Shown here: positions 26,566-40,500 of the stretch, one piece after another
How positions within the stretch are numbered: position 1 is the first letter of the stretch
How the letters are laid out: each line of letters opens with the position of its first letter
Source: Nocardia brasiliensis
GTDB taxonomy: Bacteria > Actinomycetota > Actinomycetes > Mycobacteriales > Mycobacteriaceae
Reading direction: 5' to 3'
DNA length: 64,000 nt
NCBI RefSeq assembly: GCF_011801125.1
Contig: NZ_CP046171.1
Coordinates: 992,001-1,056,000, forward strand
The notes under the pieces: model-generated
What the model saw: the letters and a program-made list of their open reading frames with translations, nothing else
What the model was told of the DNA's origin: nothing
Databases searched by the model: none
Made by a program: the position numbers and the translations under genes

Positions 26566-28089
26566 TCAGGGGGTTGTGCGAAAGAACAGCACACGGTCGC
26601 CGTGCTCGGCGAGCGGCGTGGTCGCGCTGATCTGACGCAGCCCGCTGGAGGGCAGATAGGTGAGGTTGGCGAACATCTGGGTATTGCCGAACGCCGCGCG
26701 CAGCTTGGTCTCCGTCGCGCGGTCGGCGTTCAGCTCCGCCAGCATCTTGAAGTCCAGCGGCGCGAGCGGTTTGTCCAGCGGCGCCTGTCCCGCGGGCCTG
26801 CCGAGCGCGGCGTACTGGGTGGCGACACCGTGCTCGTACCAGCACAGCTCGTAGGCGATGTGCTCGGTCACCGTGATCGCGGCGACCGGCCAATCCTGGG
26901 AAAGTCGCATCGCCAGTGGATGTTTCGCGACCGGGGTCAGTTCCCAGTGCAGGCTCATCACGGTCACCCAGCCGCCGTAGGGCTGGTCGATCAGCACGAT
27001 GTCGTCGCCGAGCTTTTCGGCCGTGTTCAGCTCGGCGTCGGTGGTTTTCACCTTCTCTTCGCGCTCACCGAAATAGCCGGCCCGGTCCAGTGGATAGGCG
27101 TCGTCGATCGCGTACGCGCCGATGATCGCCGCCCGGATCTGCGCGATCGCGTCGGGGGTCGGGCAGTACACGCTGAGCGCGCCGAAGCTGGTGCCGATCT
27201 GCACCGGCATCGACGGCGGGTCGGGCTCCGCGCCGGGCAGCAGCGGTCGCAGGCCGACCAGCGCCAGCTTCCAGTTGAGTTCCTCGACGGTGGACAGATC
27301 GCCCGAGGACTTGAACAGGATCTGCTGCTGGGTCAGTCTGCCCGCCTGCTCCAGCGTGCGGCAGCCGAGCTCGGTGAGTGCCCGGTACGACTTCGGAGTG
27401 AGGTCGAGGTCTTGAATCCCACAGGCGCGCAAGCGGATCGACATTCCGGTCGAGGTGAACGCGGAGTAGCGCTCGCGGTACATCGACAGCGCCTGCTTGC
27501 GGGAGCGGCCCACCATGAGCGTGCGCAGCAGGGTGCTCAGGCTGGCGAGATACTTTCCGGACAGCTCCGGATTCGCGGCGGCCAGCGCGCTGCGGATGCG
27601 CGCCGCCTCCCCGGTCGCGGCCACCGCGGCGTCCTGGTCGAGGCGGCCCAGCCAGACACCGCACTTGGACAGGCCGTCGGCGCAGAGCCCGGCCACCTCC
27701 GGGTGGATGCGGGCCAACTGCCGGTAGGCGTCGCAGGCACGGCGGATCGTGGTGGTCGCGAGCTCGCGGCGGCCGCTGTGCCGCGCCGCCAATTCGACCG
27801 CGCGCAAGGCCTCGTTCAGCTCCCCGGCCAGGCGGGCGTTCAACACCTGACCGGTGGCCAGCAAACGCAGCCGGATGCCGACCGCCTCCTCGGCGGGGGC
27901 GAGGGCATCGCGGGTCCGGTCGCGGGCCGACCCGTCGGTCTTCGTGGCGATAAGCCCTTTCGCGAGTTCACTCAGCGAGGTCGCAAGCCGAAGATCCGCC
28001 TCGATCGAACGATCGAGCGCCGCATAGCGATCCGCGGCGACCTGACGCTCCAGCGCGCCCAGATCCATCGAGCCCCTCGTTTCCAGCAT
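26566..28089 (-). CDS. Helical-repeat protein with an RNA polymerase alpha-CTD-like helix-hairpin-helix segment
   Basis: This 507-aa protein has an N-terminal helical region (1-210) resembling TPR-like repeats. Residues about 227-283 match the alpha-CTD pattern (LTPKSYRALTELGCRTLEQ, then helices ending WKLALVGLRPL). A beta-rich C-terminal domain (residues 290-507) contains WPVAAITVTEHIAYELCWYEHGV. The function is unknown; alpha-CTD-like domains bind DNA or proteins. It lies 108 bp upstream of the neighbouring dtd on the map but is transcribed in the same direction. A second ATG lies six codons later. A small hairpin overlaps the stop. Confidence 0.7.
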   Translation of the reverse strand: MLETRGSMDLGALERQVAADRYAALDRSIEADLRLATSLSELAKGLIATKTDGSARDRTRDALAPAEEAVGIRLRLLATGQVLNARLAGELNEALRAVELAARHSGRRELATTTIRRACDAYRQLARIHPEVAGLCADGLSKCGVWLGRLDQDAAVAATGEAARIRSALAAANPELSGKYLASLSTLLRTLMVGRSRKQALSMYRERYSAFTSTGMSIRLRACGIQDLDLTPKSYRALTELGCRTLEQAGRLTQQQILFKSSGDLSTVEELNWKLALVGLRPLLPGAEPDPPSMPVQIGTSFGALSVYCPTPDAIAQIRAAIIGAYAIDDAYPLDRAGYFGEREEKVKTTDAELNTAEKLGDDIVLIDQPYGGWVTVMSLHWELTPVAKHPLAMRLSQDWPVAAITVTEHIAYELCWYEHGVATQYAALGRPAGQAPLDKPLAPLDFKMLAELNADRATETKLRAAFGNTQMFANLTYLPSSGLRQISATTPLAEHGDRVLFFRTTP

Positions 28090-28197
28090 GATCCTCCGCT
28101 AACCGGCGGCGTCGAGCCACTCCGCATCCGTGCACGAGTCTGTCACGGTTGTCGGCTCGGCGCACCAGGTTGTCATGGCCCGCAATGTCGTTCGAGG

Positions 28198-28641
28198 TCA
28201 CGCTTCCAGGAGCAGGGTGACCGGTCCGTCGTTGATCAGCTCGACCCGCATGTGCGCGCCGAACCGGCCGGTCGCGACGGTCGCTCCGAGTTCCCGCAGG
28301 GCCTGCGCGAACGCCTCGACCAACGGCTCGGCTACCGCGCCGGGCGCGGCCGCGTTCCAGGACGGTCTGCGGCCCTTGGCGGTGTCGGCGTAGAGCGTGA
28401 ATTGGCTGACCACCAGGATCGGCGCGGCGAGGTCGGCGGCGCTGCGTTCGCCGTCGAGAATGCGCAGCCGCCACACCTTGTCGGCGAGGGTGCGCGCGAC
28501 CGCTTCGGTGTCGCCGTGGGTAGCGCCGACCAACGCGACCAAGCCGTGCGGCACGCCGGTCGCGGTCGGGTCGATCCGGCCGATCACCTCGTCCTCGACG
28601 CGCACCTCGGCCGAGCTCACTCGTTGCAGCAGCACTCGCAC
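28198..28641 (-). CDS. dtd: D-aminoacyl-tRNA deacylase
   Basis: This 147-aa protein is full-length DTD. It starts [13 protein letters not shown], has the catalytic motif [17 protein letters not shown] near residue 80, and ends with [11 protein letters not shown], containing the conserved GPVT motif. It removes D-amino acids wrongly attached to tRNA. It lies between pknG and the alpha-CTD-like gene, on the same strand as both. Confidence 0.97.
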   Translation of the reverse strand: MRVLLQRVSSAEVRVEDEVIGRIDPTATGVPHGLVALVGATHGDTEAVARTLADKVWRLRILDGERSAADLAAPILVVSQFTLYADTAKGRRPSWNAAAPGAVAEPLVEAFAQALRELGATVATGRFGAHMRVELINDGPVTLLLEA

Positions 28642-28699
28642 AGCAGTCGATCATGCCGGGCGGCGACGCCGGGCGGGCCGCGGGGTGTCGATCCCGTGA

Positions 28700-31114
<2,415 letters not shown>

Positions 31115-31123
31115 TTATCGGCC

Positions 31124-32695
31124 TCAGCGCGATTCTGCCTCATCGCGCGTAACACCGTCGTTGGTTGTGCGGGTGGAATCGGTAATGCGGAGATCACGAT
31201 GTTCCAACGGTCGCTCCGCGACCACCGGAAACGCGCCGGTATAGCCATCGCGTATTGCGGCGACATGCATGACCCGGCGTCGCGCGAGGTACCAGCCGCC
31301 GATCAGGGCGGGGACCATGATCACCGCCATGGCGATCACCGCGCCGCGCTGTACGTCGCTGTCGCTGAACAGCATGAGCAGCACGACGGCGGCGAGGAAC
31401 ACCAGGGTCGCGATGCTGGTGTAGGGCGCGCCGAGCAGTCGGAACGCGGGACGCGCCACCCGGCCCTCGCGCGACCAGGCCCACAGCTTGAGCTGGCAGA
31501 GCACGATCGCCGCCCAGGCCGTGACGGTGCCGAGCGCGGACATGTTCAGCACGATCTCGAAGGCCTTCTCCGGGACGAGGGCGTTGAGTCCCACGCCGAT
31601 CAGCGCCACCGCGCCGGTCGCGAGAATGCCGACGTAGGGCACGCCGCGCCGCGACATCAGCGCGGCCATGCCGGGGGCACTGCCGTTCATCGCCATCGAC
31701 CGCAGAATGCGGCCGGTCGAATACAGCCCGGCATTGAGGCTCGAGAACGCCGCGGTGAGCACGACCAGGTTCATCATGGTGCCCGCGCCATCGACGCCGA
31801 TCTTGGAGAAGAACGTGACGAACGGGCTCTCACCGGACTTGAACGCGGTGTAGGGCAGCAGCAGTGAGAGCAGCACCAGCGATCCGACGTAGAACAGCGC
31901 GATCCGCGCGATGACCGAGTTGATCGCGCGCGGCATGATCTTGGCCGGGTTCTCCGCCTCGCCTGCGGCGGTGCCGATCAGCTCAACGGCGGCGTAGGCG
32001 AAGATGACGCCGGTGGTACACAGCACGATCGGGATGAGGCCGTTCGGGAGCAGGCCGCCGTGCTCGCTGATCACGCTGATCCCGGTGCTGTTGCCCTCGA
32101 TCGGGGTGCGGCGGGCCAGGAAGATCGTGCCGACGATGAGGAATCCGACCAGCGCGATCACCTTGATCAGCGCCGCCCAGAACTCCATCTCGCCGAACCA
32201 GCGCACCGACACCATGTTGATGCAGACCACCAGGGCCAGGGCGACCAGCGCGATCGTCCACTGCGGAATCACCTGGAAGCTGCCCCAGTAGTGCACGTAG
32301 GTGGCGATCGCGGTGATGTCGACGATGCCGGTCATGCACCAGTGGAAGAAGTACATCCAGCCGACACCGAAAGCCAGCTTCTCGCCGTAGAACTCGCGAG
32401 CATAGGACACGAACGAGCCCGACGACGGGCGATGCAGGATCAGCTCGCCGAGCGCCCGCAGGATGAAGAACACGAACACACCGCACACGGCATACGCGAG
32501 GAACAACCCCGCGCCGGCGTCCCGTAGCCGTCCGCCCGCACCTAGGAACAGTCCGGTGCCGATGGCGCCGCCGATGGCGATCATCTGCAATTGACGTGGA
32601 CGCAGCGCCTTGTGATAGCCCACGTCTTCGGCGTGCAGGGCGCGTGCGGCGGCGGCCCTGTCCTGCGCCTCAGCCTGCGGTCGAACGATGGTCAT
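31124..32695 (-). CDS. ansP: Amino acid permease, AnsP-like (APC superfamily)
   Basis: This 523-aa protein with about 12 membrane helices has the APC opening [19 protein letters not shown] near residue 45. The following stretch ([29 protein letters not shown]) is typical of mycobacterial asparagine permeases. The likely substrate is asparagine or a related amino acid; exact specificity cannot be read. Its promoter is divergent from the merR-type gene. Confidence 0.85.
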   Translation of the reverse strand: MTIVRPQAEAQDRAAAARALHAEDVGYHKALRPRQLQMIAIGGAIGTGLFLGAGGRLRDAGAGLFLAYAVCGVFVFFILRALGELILHRPSSGSFVSYAREFYGEKLAFGVGWMYFFHWCMTGIVDITAIATYVHYWGSFQVIPQWTIALVALALVVCINMVSVRWFGEMEFWAALIKVIALVGFLIVGTIFLARRTPIEGNSTGISVISEHGGLLPNGLIPIVLCTTGVIFAYAAVELIGTAAGEAENPAKIMPRAINSVIARIALFYVGSLVLLSLLLPYTAFKSGESPFVTFFSKIGVDGAGTMMNLVVLTAAFSSLNAGLYSTGRILRSMAMNGSAPGMAALMSRRGVPYVGILATGAVALIGVGLNALVPEKAFEIVLNMSALGTVTAWAAIVLCQLKLWAWSREGRVARPAFRLLGAPYTSIATLVFLAAVVLLMLFSDSDVQRGAVIAMAVIMVPALIGGWYLARRRVMHVAAIRDGYTGAFPVVAERPLEHRDLRITDSTRTTNDGVTRDEAESR

Positions 32696-32734
32696 GGGGT
32701 TGCCTTCCCTGTGACGGCAGTCATATCGCTGAGT

Positions 32735-32763
32735 AACGTACCGCTAGATAACGGCACGTTCAA
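32735..32763 (-). promoter_or_regulatory. Permease promoter with a palindromic box in the spacer
   Basis: On the minus strand, -35 TTGAAC (32758-32763), a 17-bp spacer and -10 TACGTT (32735-32740) precede the permease. The spacer holds CCGCTAGATAACGG (32741-32754), which recurs as CCGCTAGACAGCGG at 33796-33809 after the merR gene. MerR regulators bind in promoter spacers, so the nearby MerR protein may act here. Confidence 0.5.
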
Positions 32764-32976
32764 TAGTTGCGCGAGATTGACATCGTGGGAAACGAGATCG
32801 TCATGTGCGGCAATCGGGCGGCAAACCGTTGGGCGGCAGGCGATATCGGGCGGGTTCCGCGGGCGTGCCCGAGTCGTCCGGCCGGGCCGCGCGGGGGCGG
32901 ATCTGCGGGTGGTGCAGTCGAGGCGTCGCACCTCAGGTGGGTGAACAACATTGTTTCGGTGTGGTTTCCTTGAGGT

Positions 32977-33753
32977 ATGGCAGCGGATACCGAGTTCACT
33001 ATCGACGAGCTGGCGCGCGAGGCGGGGACAACCGTGCGGAGTCTGCGCGTCTATCACGAGCGGGGCGTGCTGCCGCCTCCTCAGGTGAAGGGGCGGACCG
33101 GGTTCTACGGGGACGAGCACCTCAATCGGGTGCGCACCATCGGCAGGCTGCTGGATCGCGGCATCAAGCTGAACGGCATCAGGGAGCTGCTCGAGGCGTG
33201 GGACCGAGGCGACGATCTCGGCGACGTGCTCGGGGTGCCGGACCAGGAGCCGCACGCGCACTCCGGTGCGCCGACCGCTGTCCAGGAGCCCGCGGCGCCG
33301 ATGCCGGAGAACGATGAAACATTAATTGCCGCAACCGAACTCGCTGATATGTATCGGGAGGTTCCGAACGGTTTCGCCCGGGTGGTCGCGGCGGGACTGT
33401 ACGAACCCGTCGACGCCACCACCTATCGGGTGGCCGATCGTCCGCTGCTCAGAATCGTCGAGCAGCTGTGGGCGGCGGGCGCGACGCCGGTGCAGGCGCT
33501 CGACGAGGTCGAGCGGTTGCAAGGGGATTGCGATCGGATCGCCCGTCGCTTCGTCGACACCTTCGAGCGGACCGCGTGGCAGGGCTTCCGGCGGTCGGGG
33601 CGCGGTGCGGCCGATCGTAACGAGCTGGCCGAGCGTGTTGCGGCGACCCGGATACTTCCTGGTCAAGCGGCCGCGGAGCTCGTCGGCCGGTTTATCGCGC
33701 GGTATCTGGAGCGGGATATCCCCGAGCTCGGGGGCGAACTGTCCGGACGGTGA
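32977..33753 (+). CDS. MerR family transcriptional regulator
   Basis: This 258-aa protein has an N-terminal MerR helix-turn-helix (FTIDELAREAGTTVRSLRVYHE) and wing (ERGVLPPPQVKGRTGFY). A dimerisation helix and a C-terminal effector domain of about 150 residues without metal-binding cysteines follow. It is probably a ligand-binding regulator of the divergently read permease. The starting ATG has GAGGT upstream. Confidence 0.85.
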   Translation: MAADTEFTIDELAREAGTTVRSLRVYHERGVLPPPQVKGRTGFYGDEHLNRVRTIGRLLDRGIKLNGIRELLEAWDRGDDLGDVLGVPDQEPHAHSGAPTAVQEPAAPMPENDETLIAATELADMYREVPNGFARVVAAGLYEPVDATTYRVADRPLLRIVEQLWAAGATPVQALDEVERLQGDCDRIARRFVDTFERTAWQGFRRSGRGAADRNELAERVAATRILPGQAAAELVGRFIARYLERDIPELGGELSGR

Positions 33754-34204
33754 GTTCCCTGGTCGAAGCGAGGGGCTGACGCTGCTCAAATCTTGCCGCT
33801 AGACAGCGGCGCATTACTCGATGTAACGTCGTGTCAGGACCTGGGGGCATGCCCAAAGCGACGCCAATCTCTGCGCATGTCCCCGGGGCCTTACCGTCGG
33901 CCCTGGGTGGCCGCCGTGTCCCCTGATGCGAACACCGATGAGGGGAAGCAGGGGACATCGGCGCTCCCACTCGGGGTCGTTCGGTCCGCGTCGGCCGATG
34001 CGGTGCGCGCGCCCGCGCTGCCGAACATCAACGCGTATAGCGCATTTCGTCTAGCCGACCGCCTGGTGCGCCTACCCCGTTGGCTGTAACTGTCGTGGCA
34101 CTTTCCGTTCATTTCCGAGCCACAGCCGAGTTGCCATGGACTGTCATCGTCGAATCCGTAGGAGCTGACGTGCGGGCGACCGCACATGCGCGGAGGGAAC
34201 GCGG
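33754..34204. other. Spacer between the merR gene and the toxin island
   Basis: This is 451 bp with no convincing gene. The palindrome GCCGCTAGACAGCGGC (33795-33810) resembles the permease promoter box. The promoter of the 34205 gene should lie in the last 150 bp, but no clear -35/-10 pair was found. Confidence 0.5.
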
Positions 34205-34528
34205 GTGGCGGACAAAGTCCAATACGACTCGGATCTGTTCTTCAAGGCGGCGAAGAAGACCGGAGACGCGCGGGACCGGATCAACGCGGTACTGCATACC
34301 CTGCGGACCTCGCTCAACGCACGCGGAAACCCTTGGGGCAACGACACACTCGGACGCAACTTCGCGAACGGGCCGGACGGCTCCGGTGGCTACACCTGCT
34401 CACGCGACAACATGATCACCGGCGCTTCGAACATCGCCGGCTCGCTCGACAACTTCGCCACCGGCCAGATCAAGAGCGCCAGGCTGCTCGAGAAGATGGA
34501 AAACGGCAACCGCGACGGATTCAACTGA
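34205..34528 (+). CDS. WXG100-like T7SS partner protein of the 2,377-aa gene
   Basis: This 107-aa protein starts at GTG and has a helix-turn-helix hairpin with NPWGNDTLGRNF near residue 43 in place of the classical WXG, then GGYTCSRDNM. It is a paralogue of the protein at 45396, which shares the PWGND and LG+xF pattern. It is expected to pair with, or guide export of, the CpnT-like protein 23 bp downstream through a T7SS. Confidence 0.78.
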   Translation: MADKVQYDSDLFFKAAKKTGDARDRINAVLHTLRTSLNARGNPWGNDTLGRNFANGPDGSGGYTCSRDNMITGASNIAGSLDNFATGQIKSARLLEKMENGNRDGFN

Positions 34529-34551
34529 GCCCGATTCGCGTATAGCGCACA

Positions 34552-37500
34552 ATGATCGAACTGCCCGGCTGGCTGGAATGGCTCGAGCCGATCGTCGGCA
34601 TGGAATGGCCAGAAGGCAACGAAGACCAGATGTGGGCGCTGGCCCAGGACTGGCACACCGCCGCCGCCGACCTGCGCACCATCCTCGGTGATATCGACGC
34701 CGCGAAAAGTGCCTCGCTGACCGCGTATCCGGTGGGCGAGGGCGTCGAGGAGATGGTCAAAGGCTTCGACAGCATGCGATCCGGGGACGGATCCGACCAC
34801 GACCAGTCGCTGGAGAAGCTGGCGACGCTCTTCGATCAGATCGGTGAATCCGCGGCCAACGTCGGCACCGAGATCGAGTACGCCAAACTCATGTACTGGT
34901 CCTCGCTCGGCCTGCTGGCCGCCGAACTCGCTGCGGCATGGCTGTTTCCGCCGACCGCGCCCGCGGTCGAGGCCGCCGCGATCGGGCTCACCCGGGTGGC
35001 CGTGCGCGTCATCGGCCAGCGGGTGGCCGCGGCGATCGCGCGGCATGTCGGCAAGATCGTGGCATCGAAGTTCGCGAAGTTCATGGTGCGCCATGTCGCG
35101 ATCGACACGGCACTCGGCACCCTGCAGGAACTGGGTGTCCAGCAGTGGCAGGTGGATCAGGGGCACCGCAAGGGGATCAACTGGGAACAGGTCGCGGTCA
35201 CGGCGGTGAGCTCGGCCGCCGGTGGTGCCGCGGCCGGGCCGTTCGGCGACTGGCTCGGTAACAAGCTGAGCGCCGAGATGAAGCCGTGGATGCGCGCCGC
35301 GATCACCGGCCCCGCCGCCGGTTTGGTCGGCGCCGGAGCGGGTTTCGTCGCCGCGACCGGCACCCAGTTCGGGATCGACGCCGCGAAGAACGGCTGGGGC
35401 GACGCCTGGAACAACCTGAAGCACACCCCGGTCGATTGGCGGATGTTCACCGCCGGTGCGAGCAATGGCGCCATGTCGGCCGTGAACAAGGTTGGCGCAC
35501 AGCACGCATGGGGCAGCATGCGGCCGGAGATGTTCGGCAGACCGGACTTCGGGGCACGATTCGGGGAAGCCGTCAACGGCCTCGGCGGTGCGCAGACGAC
35601 CGACGGTGCGCGAGTTGGGCTGGGGGGTGCCGGAGACGGGAGTCGGGCTGTCGATGGTGACGGTGTTGGTACGAGTGGTGACGGGGGTCGGGCTGTCAGT
35701 GGTGCTGGTGCCGGGACCGCTGGTGACGGGAGTCGGACCGACAGTGGTGCCGGTGCCAGGTCAGCCGGGGATGCGAGCAGAGCGGCTGGTGACGGAAGCG
35801 GTGCGACGCGGCCTACTGGCAATTCCGGTGCGGAAGGAGACAACGGTCGGCCAGCGCGGGGCGGAGTCGGGCAGGCGGAAGGCAACAGGCTCTCGAACGC
35901 AGGCGATGGCAGTGCCGCCGGTGACTCCACCGGCCGGTCGAGCGATGCCGTGCGCGGCGCGGATCGGGCGGACCGCGAGGCGGTTTCAAATAGCCGTGCG
36001 AGCGACGCGGCGGCTCGGACCGATGACAATAGTGGCGCGCACGGCAGGTCGGAGCCCGGTGTGCGAGCTGAACCTACTGCCGCGCAGCTTGATTCGACTG
36101 GGATCGCGAATCAGCGCGATGGCGCGGCGACGCAGGATGCGGGGATCGGGTCCGGTGCCGAGGGTCGCATCGACGCTACGACCACCGGCAGTGAACCGGG
36201 TACGGCGCATACTGGACCGGCCGACAGAGTGGCGACGCCTACGCTCACCGCCAACACAAATGCTGGTTCTGCCCAGCAGGGTTCGGCGGGAACCGCCGCC
36301 GGTGGGGAAAGTCGCAGTACCTCCACGTCTTCGAGCCCGCTGCGGTCGGCGGTGGGCGATAGCCGGGCGCACACAGGTTCGGACGCACCGCGTGTCGACC
36401 AGCCGCGCGCAGGCGTGGAGGCACGCTCCGAGACGTCGGAGGGGCGTGCGGGCGGAGACTCGCGGAACCCTGTTCGCGCGGGCGAGGCTCGTGGTCACGC
36501 GGGGGAAGGCCGTGGTCAGCCGGGCGAGGCTCGTGGTCGGGCTGGAGACGATCGCGGCCGAGTAGGGGAGATGCGAGGCCAAGCCGGGGGTGGCCGTGGG
36601 GGGAGGGGCCCCGACCACGGCTTTCCGCCGGTCCTGCCGGATGGCGACTATCCGGTCCAGCTCACCCGCACAATCCTGTTCGACGAGAACGGAATTCCGC
36701 GGCAGTATCGCGAGACCGACCCGCCGCCACGCGCCTCCGAGTTGCATGATGTCGATGTCGGTCGGCGTCCGCCCGAGCCGGATGGCGCGCCGGACGAGCC
36801 CGCATCGGGTTCGGGCGGTGCGGGTAACAAGCCGCCCGGCGAACCACCCCTGCCCGCGTCTGCCGACGAGCCGGACGACCACTCGAACGCGAAGCGCGAC
36901 ACCGATTCCGACGCGTCACTGGAACCGGACGAGATCGTGCGTGCCGATGAGACCCGCCCGCTCACCATCGACATTGAAGGTGAGCAGGTGCGTTTGGCCT
37001 TGCGTCCGGACGGCGAAGATCGTTGGCGTGCGGCGCCTGCCACTGAGGGGGCCGAGCCTGCTCGTCGCGACCGCCCGGAGGAGGGCGAGCGGAAGTCGGC
37101 GGTGCGCCGTGCGTGGGAACGTTTTCGAGACCGCATTCACGTGCGCGGGTATGTGGGGGACAACCCCAAATACCCCTCCGGCTCGGGCGAGGACGGTCGC
37201 GGGCAGACCGCTCTGCGGGACGGTGTCGCGAGCGCGCCGGACCTGTTCGATCGGTCCGCCCCGACACCCGCACCGCACCCACCACACAACCCGGACATCC
37301 CGACTATGGGTCCGGCCCCCGAGCCCGGGGCGGGCAACGCGCCCAACGTCGCCCGCATCCTGAAAGAGGGGGCGACGCTGTGGAAGAACCGAGAACTCGT
37401 GCCCCTCCTAGGTCACCTGTCGGGACGCGAGCGCGATGTCGCGGGCGATTTCGTAGCGCCGCGCACCGAGGACGGTGCGGAATATCGCTTCTGGGTCAGC

Positions 37501-40500
37501 GACGCGGATCCAGACCTGGTGCGGGAGACCATCACCGATCTCTTCGAGGTCGGTCGGATGTCAGCCGAGGAAGCCAGGTCAGTCCTGACCGATGCGCTCG
37601 CGGTGGCCGATCCGGGCCAGCGGCAGCGGATCGTCGAAGACATGGAGCGGTTGGGCCTGATCTCCGCGGACGAGGCCACGGTGCTCGAGCCGGAGCCGCT
37701 GGCTCCGGCCGAACCTGCTGCGGCACCGGCTGATCCGCCGTCTGCCGACGAATCGCTGACCCACCTGGCGGACCGTCTCGGCTTCGAACTGCCTGACGAT
37801 GATCCGGCTACGGTGCGCCGAACGATCGACGAGCAGGAATACCGCACCTTGCGCGAGGCCGCAGCGGTCGAGGGACTCGCGGACGCCTACCGGCGTTTCC
37901 ACGAGGAGCAGACCCGGCCGTACACCAGAGACGAGGTGACCGTCCGGGATTCGCGGTCCGCGCTGCCGGAGTCCGACCAGCGTCGTCGGCGACCGGGCGA
38001 ACTCGACGGTCCCGACGCGCGCAGGCACGACGAGGGCAGGCACGACGAGGGCGACGACGAATTCGATTTCTACGAAGACGAGTTCGACGAGGGCAGTACG
38101 GACCGGCGCCGCTCCCGGCGCGGCGAGCCGGACCCGGCCGGTCAGCCCATCCCGTACGCCGAGGAGGTCAGCTTCTTCGACGAGAACCCGATGGGCCGCT
38201 TCCTCAAAGAGATCAACGCGGCATTCGACGGCTCGCCGGGCGTGCAGGACTACACCCCGGTCGGCAACGGCGCGGACCCACTGAAGGAATGGGGTGATAT
38301 CGGGCCGGATGACAACGAGCTCGGTCGTGATCAGGGCCCGCGAACCTACTTCGAGCACGCGTTGCGTCGAGACCAGCTCCGCGATGAATTGTCCACCTGG
38401 GCACAGATGTTCGGACTCGACATCGATTCGGTGAGTCCGCGGCGGATCGACGAACTGCGGGCGGCGAATCAGGCGCGCGCCGATCGGCTCGCGGCGTTCG
38501 CCGACGCTGCCGAGATCCGCCTGTACCCCGAGTCCGCCGATCAACCGACCGTCGGGGAGCCGTTCGGTGACCAGGTCGTGCGAATACCGGTCGGCGACGA
38601 CGTCTCGGACCGTCTGGTGGTCATCGACGGTCCGCAGGATCGTGCCGCAGCCCTGGCCAGGGTGCTCGCTGAGCATCCCGACCTCGCGCAGGCGGTGAAT
38701 CGCGGTGCGGTCCAGGTCGATTTCCATCAGGCGAGGACGGATCGAAACGGTCGCATCCACCTCGAGCCCGTCGGGACGCCCGAGGTCTATCACCATCGGG
38801 AACAGATCGAGGGCCGCGATCTCGCGGTAACCCTGCTGCGCGACAGCGACGGTCGGTGGCGGCCGGTGCTGCTCGACGACACCGATGCGCCGCACACCGC
38901 ACCAGCGGGCGGGGAGGCTGCGGCGGCCGCGTCGCGGCCGCGCGAGGAGATGCTCGCCGGACTGGTGGACCTCGCCCGGTCGCTGGGACTGCAAACCGAC
39001 GCCTTGCGTCCGGATCAGCTGGCGCGCACGATCGCGGATCTGAAGCTGGACAATGCCGTTCGAGCTGGGCAGATCGAGGCGCTCGCCGACTTCGCACGGT
39101 CGATGAACGAGATCGCTTCGTTCAATGACATCAGCGACGCGCGCAGTCAATTGGCCACGCGCCTCGGCATTCCCGAAGCGGAGCTGACCGCGCAACGCCT
39201 CGCCGACGCGCTCGCCGACACCTCGTTCCGAAACGCTTTGCGTGCTCAGCAGGTGGCCGACCTCGTCGCCTATGCCAAGCAGCTGCGCGATCTGGACCCC
39301 GGCGTTTTCGCCACGGCTCGTGACCAATTGGCGCGGCAGCTCGGCGTCGATCCCGCGGCGTTGTTCCCGCCGAAGTACACCAAGAACGAGGCGGGGCGGC
39401 TCGTACACGGGCTGGACTCGAAGAGCCTCGATCCGAAGAAGCTGCGCAAGTTGTTCGCGCAGTTGGAGAGTGCGGGTGAACAGGACCTGCTGAAGCGTGC
39501 GCTCACCGCTTACGTGGACGCGCTGATCCGGGTCGATCCCTACGCCGATGTGCCGCGCGGCGATCTTTCCGCCGACCCGCGCGTGACCGGTGAGCCGCCG
39601 ATCCATGATCCCGAGGCGATCCATGCCGTGCGCGACATCATCGGTGAAGCGTTCGCCTCGGGTGACCCGCTCGAGTTGGGGCACGCGCTCGCCGCTCATC
39701 ACGCCCGACAGGACGGTGACGGCACCGGGGATCGCGACGGCGACAACACAGCTGGCCGTCCCGACCCGAATCGGGATTGGGCCCGGTTGGTCGGTGTGGA
39801 CCTGGCCGACGCCGACGACGCCACCTTCCGCAAGGTGTACGAGGCCTATCGCGACGGAAAGATCGAAAAGCACGAGGGACTCGACCCAAAGGAGCTGGCC
39901 GCGGAAATCGCGAAACTGCGCGACGAGGTCCGACAGCGGGCGACCCAGATCCGCTGCCTCGCCGCCCTGGCCGAAGATTTCTATGCTGCTCCAGACCAAC
40001 ATTCGGGCGACACACCGCACGGTCGGCCCAGCGAAGGTCCGAACACCCGGCACCTCAGCGGGCCGGACGAGGACCCGTCCACATCCGCGCCTCCTACCGC
40101 CCCGCCGCCCCGGCCCGGTTCCGGCGGTGCTGCCGAGCGGCCACCTGTTTCGGGCGACCAGCCGACGGGGGCGACGCCCGCACCGAAGTCAACTGGTACG
40201 GATAGCCCTGCACAGCAGCGCGTTTCGGCCGATCGCTCCGGTAGCGCCCCACCGGAACGACCAAGTGACCGTGCGAAGGAGGGTTCCGTACGGGAAGAGC
40301 CGGCGCGGCAGCCGGATTCAACGCACGCCACCGATGATCCAGCGCGGCGCCCAGTTGCGGATCCGACGGCACGCCCCGAACCATCACGAAGGGCTGGGCA
40401 GCCGAATGAGTCCGAGTCGCAGCCGGACGCAGACACGCACACGAATCGCGGTGACGACCGCGAGCCGCCGGAATCCGGCACACCCGAAGATGATTCCCAT

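Noticed and set aside
37579..40053. Minus-strand open frame of 824 codons
   Set aside because: Antisense to the first giant gene; no domain found.
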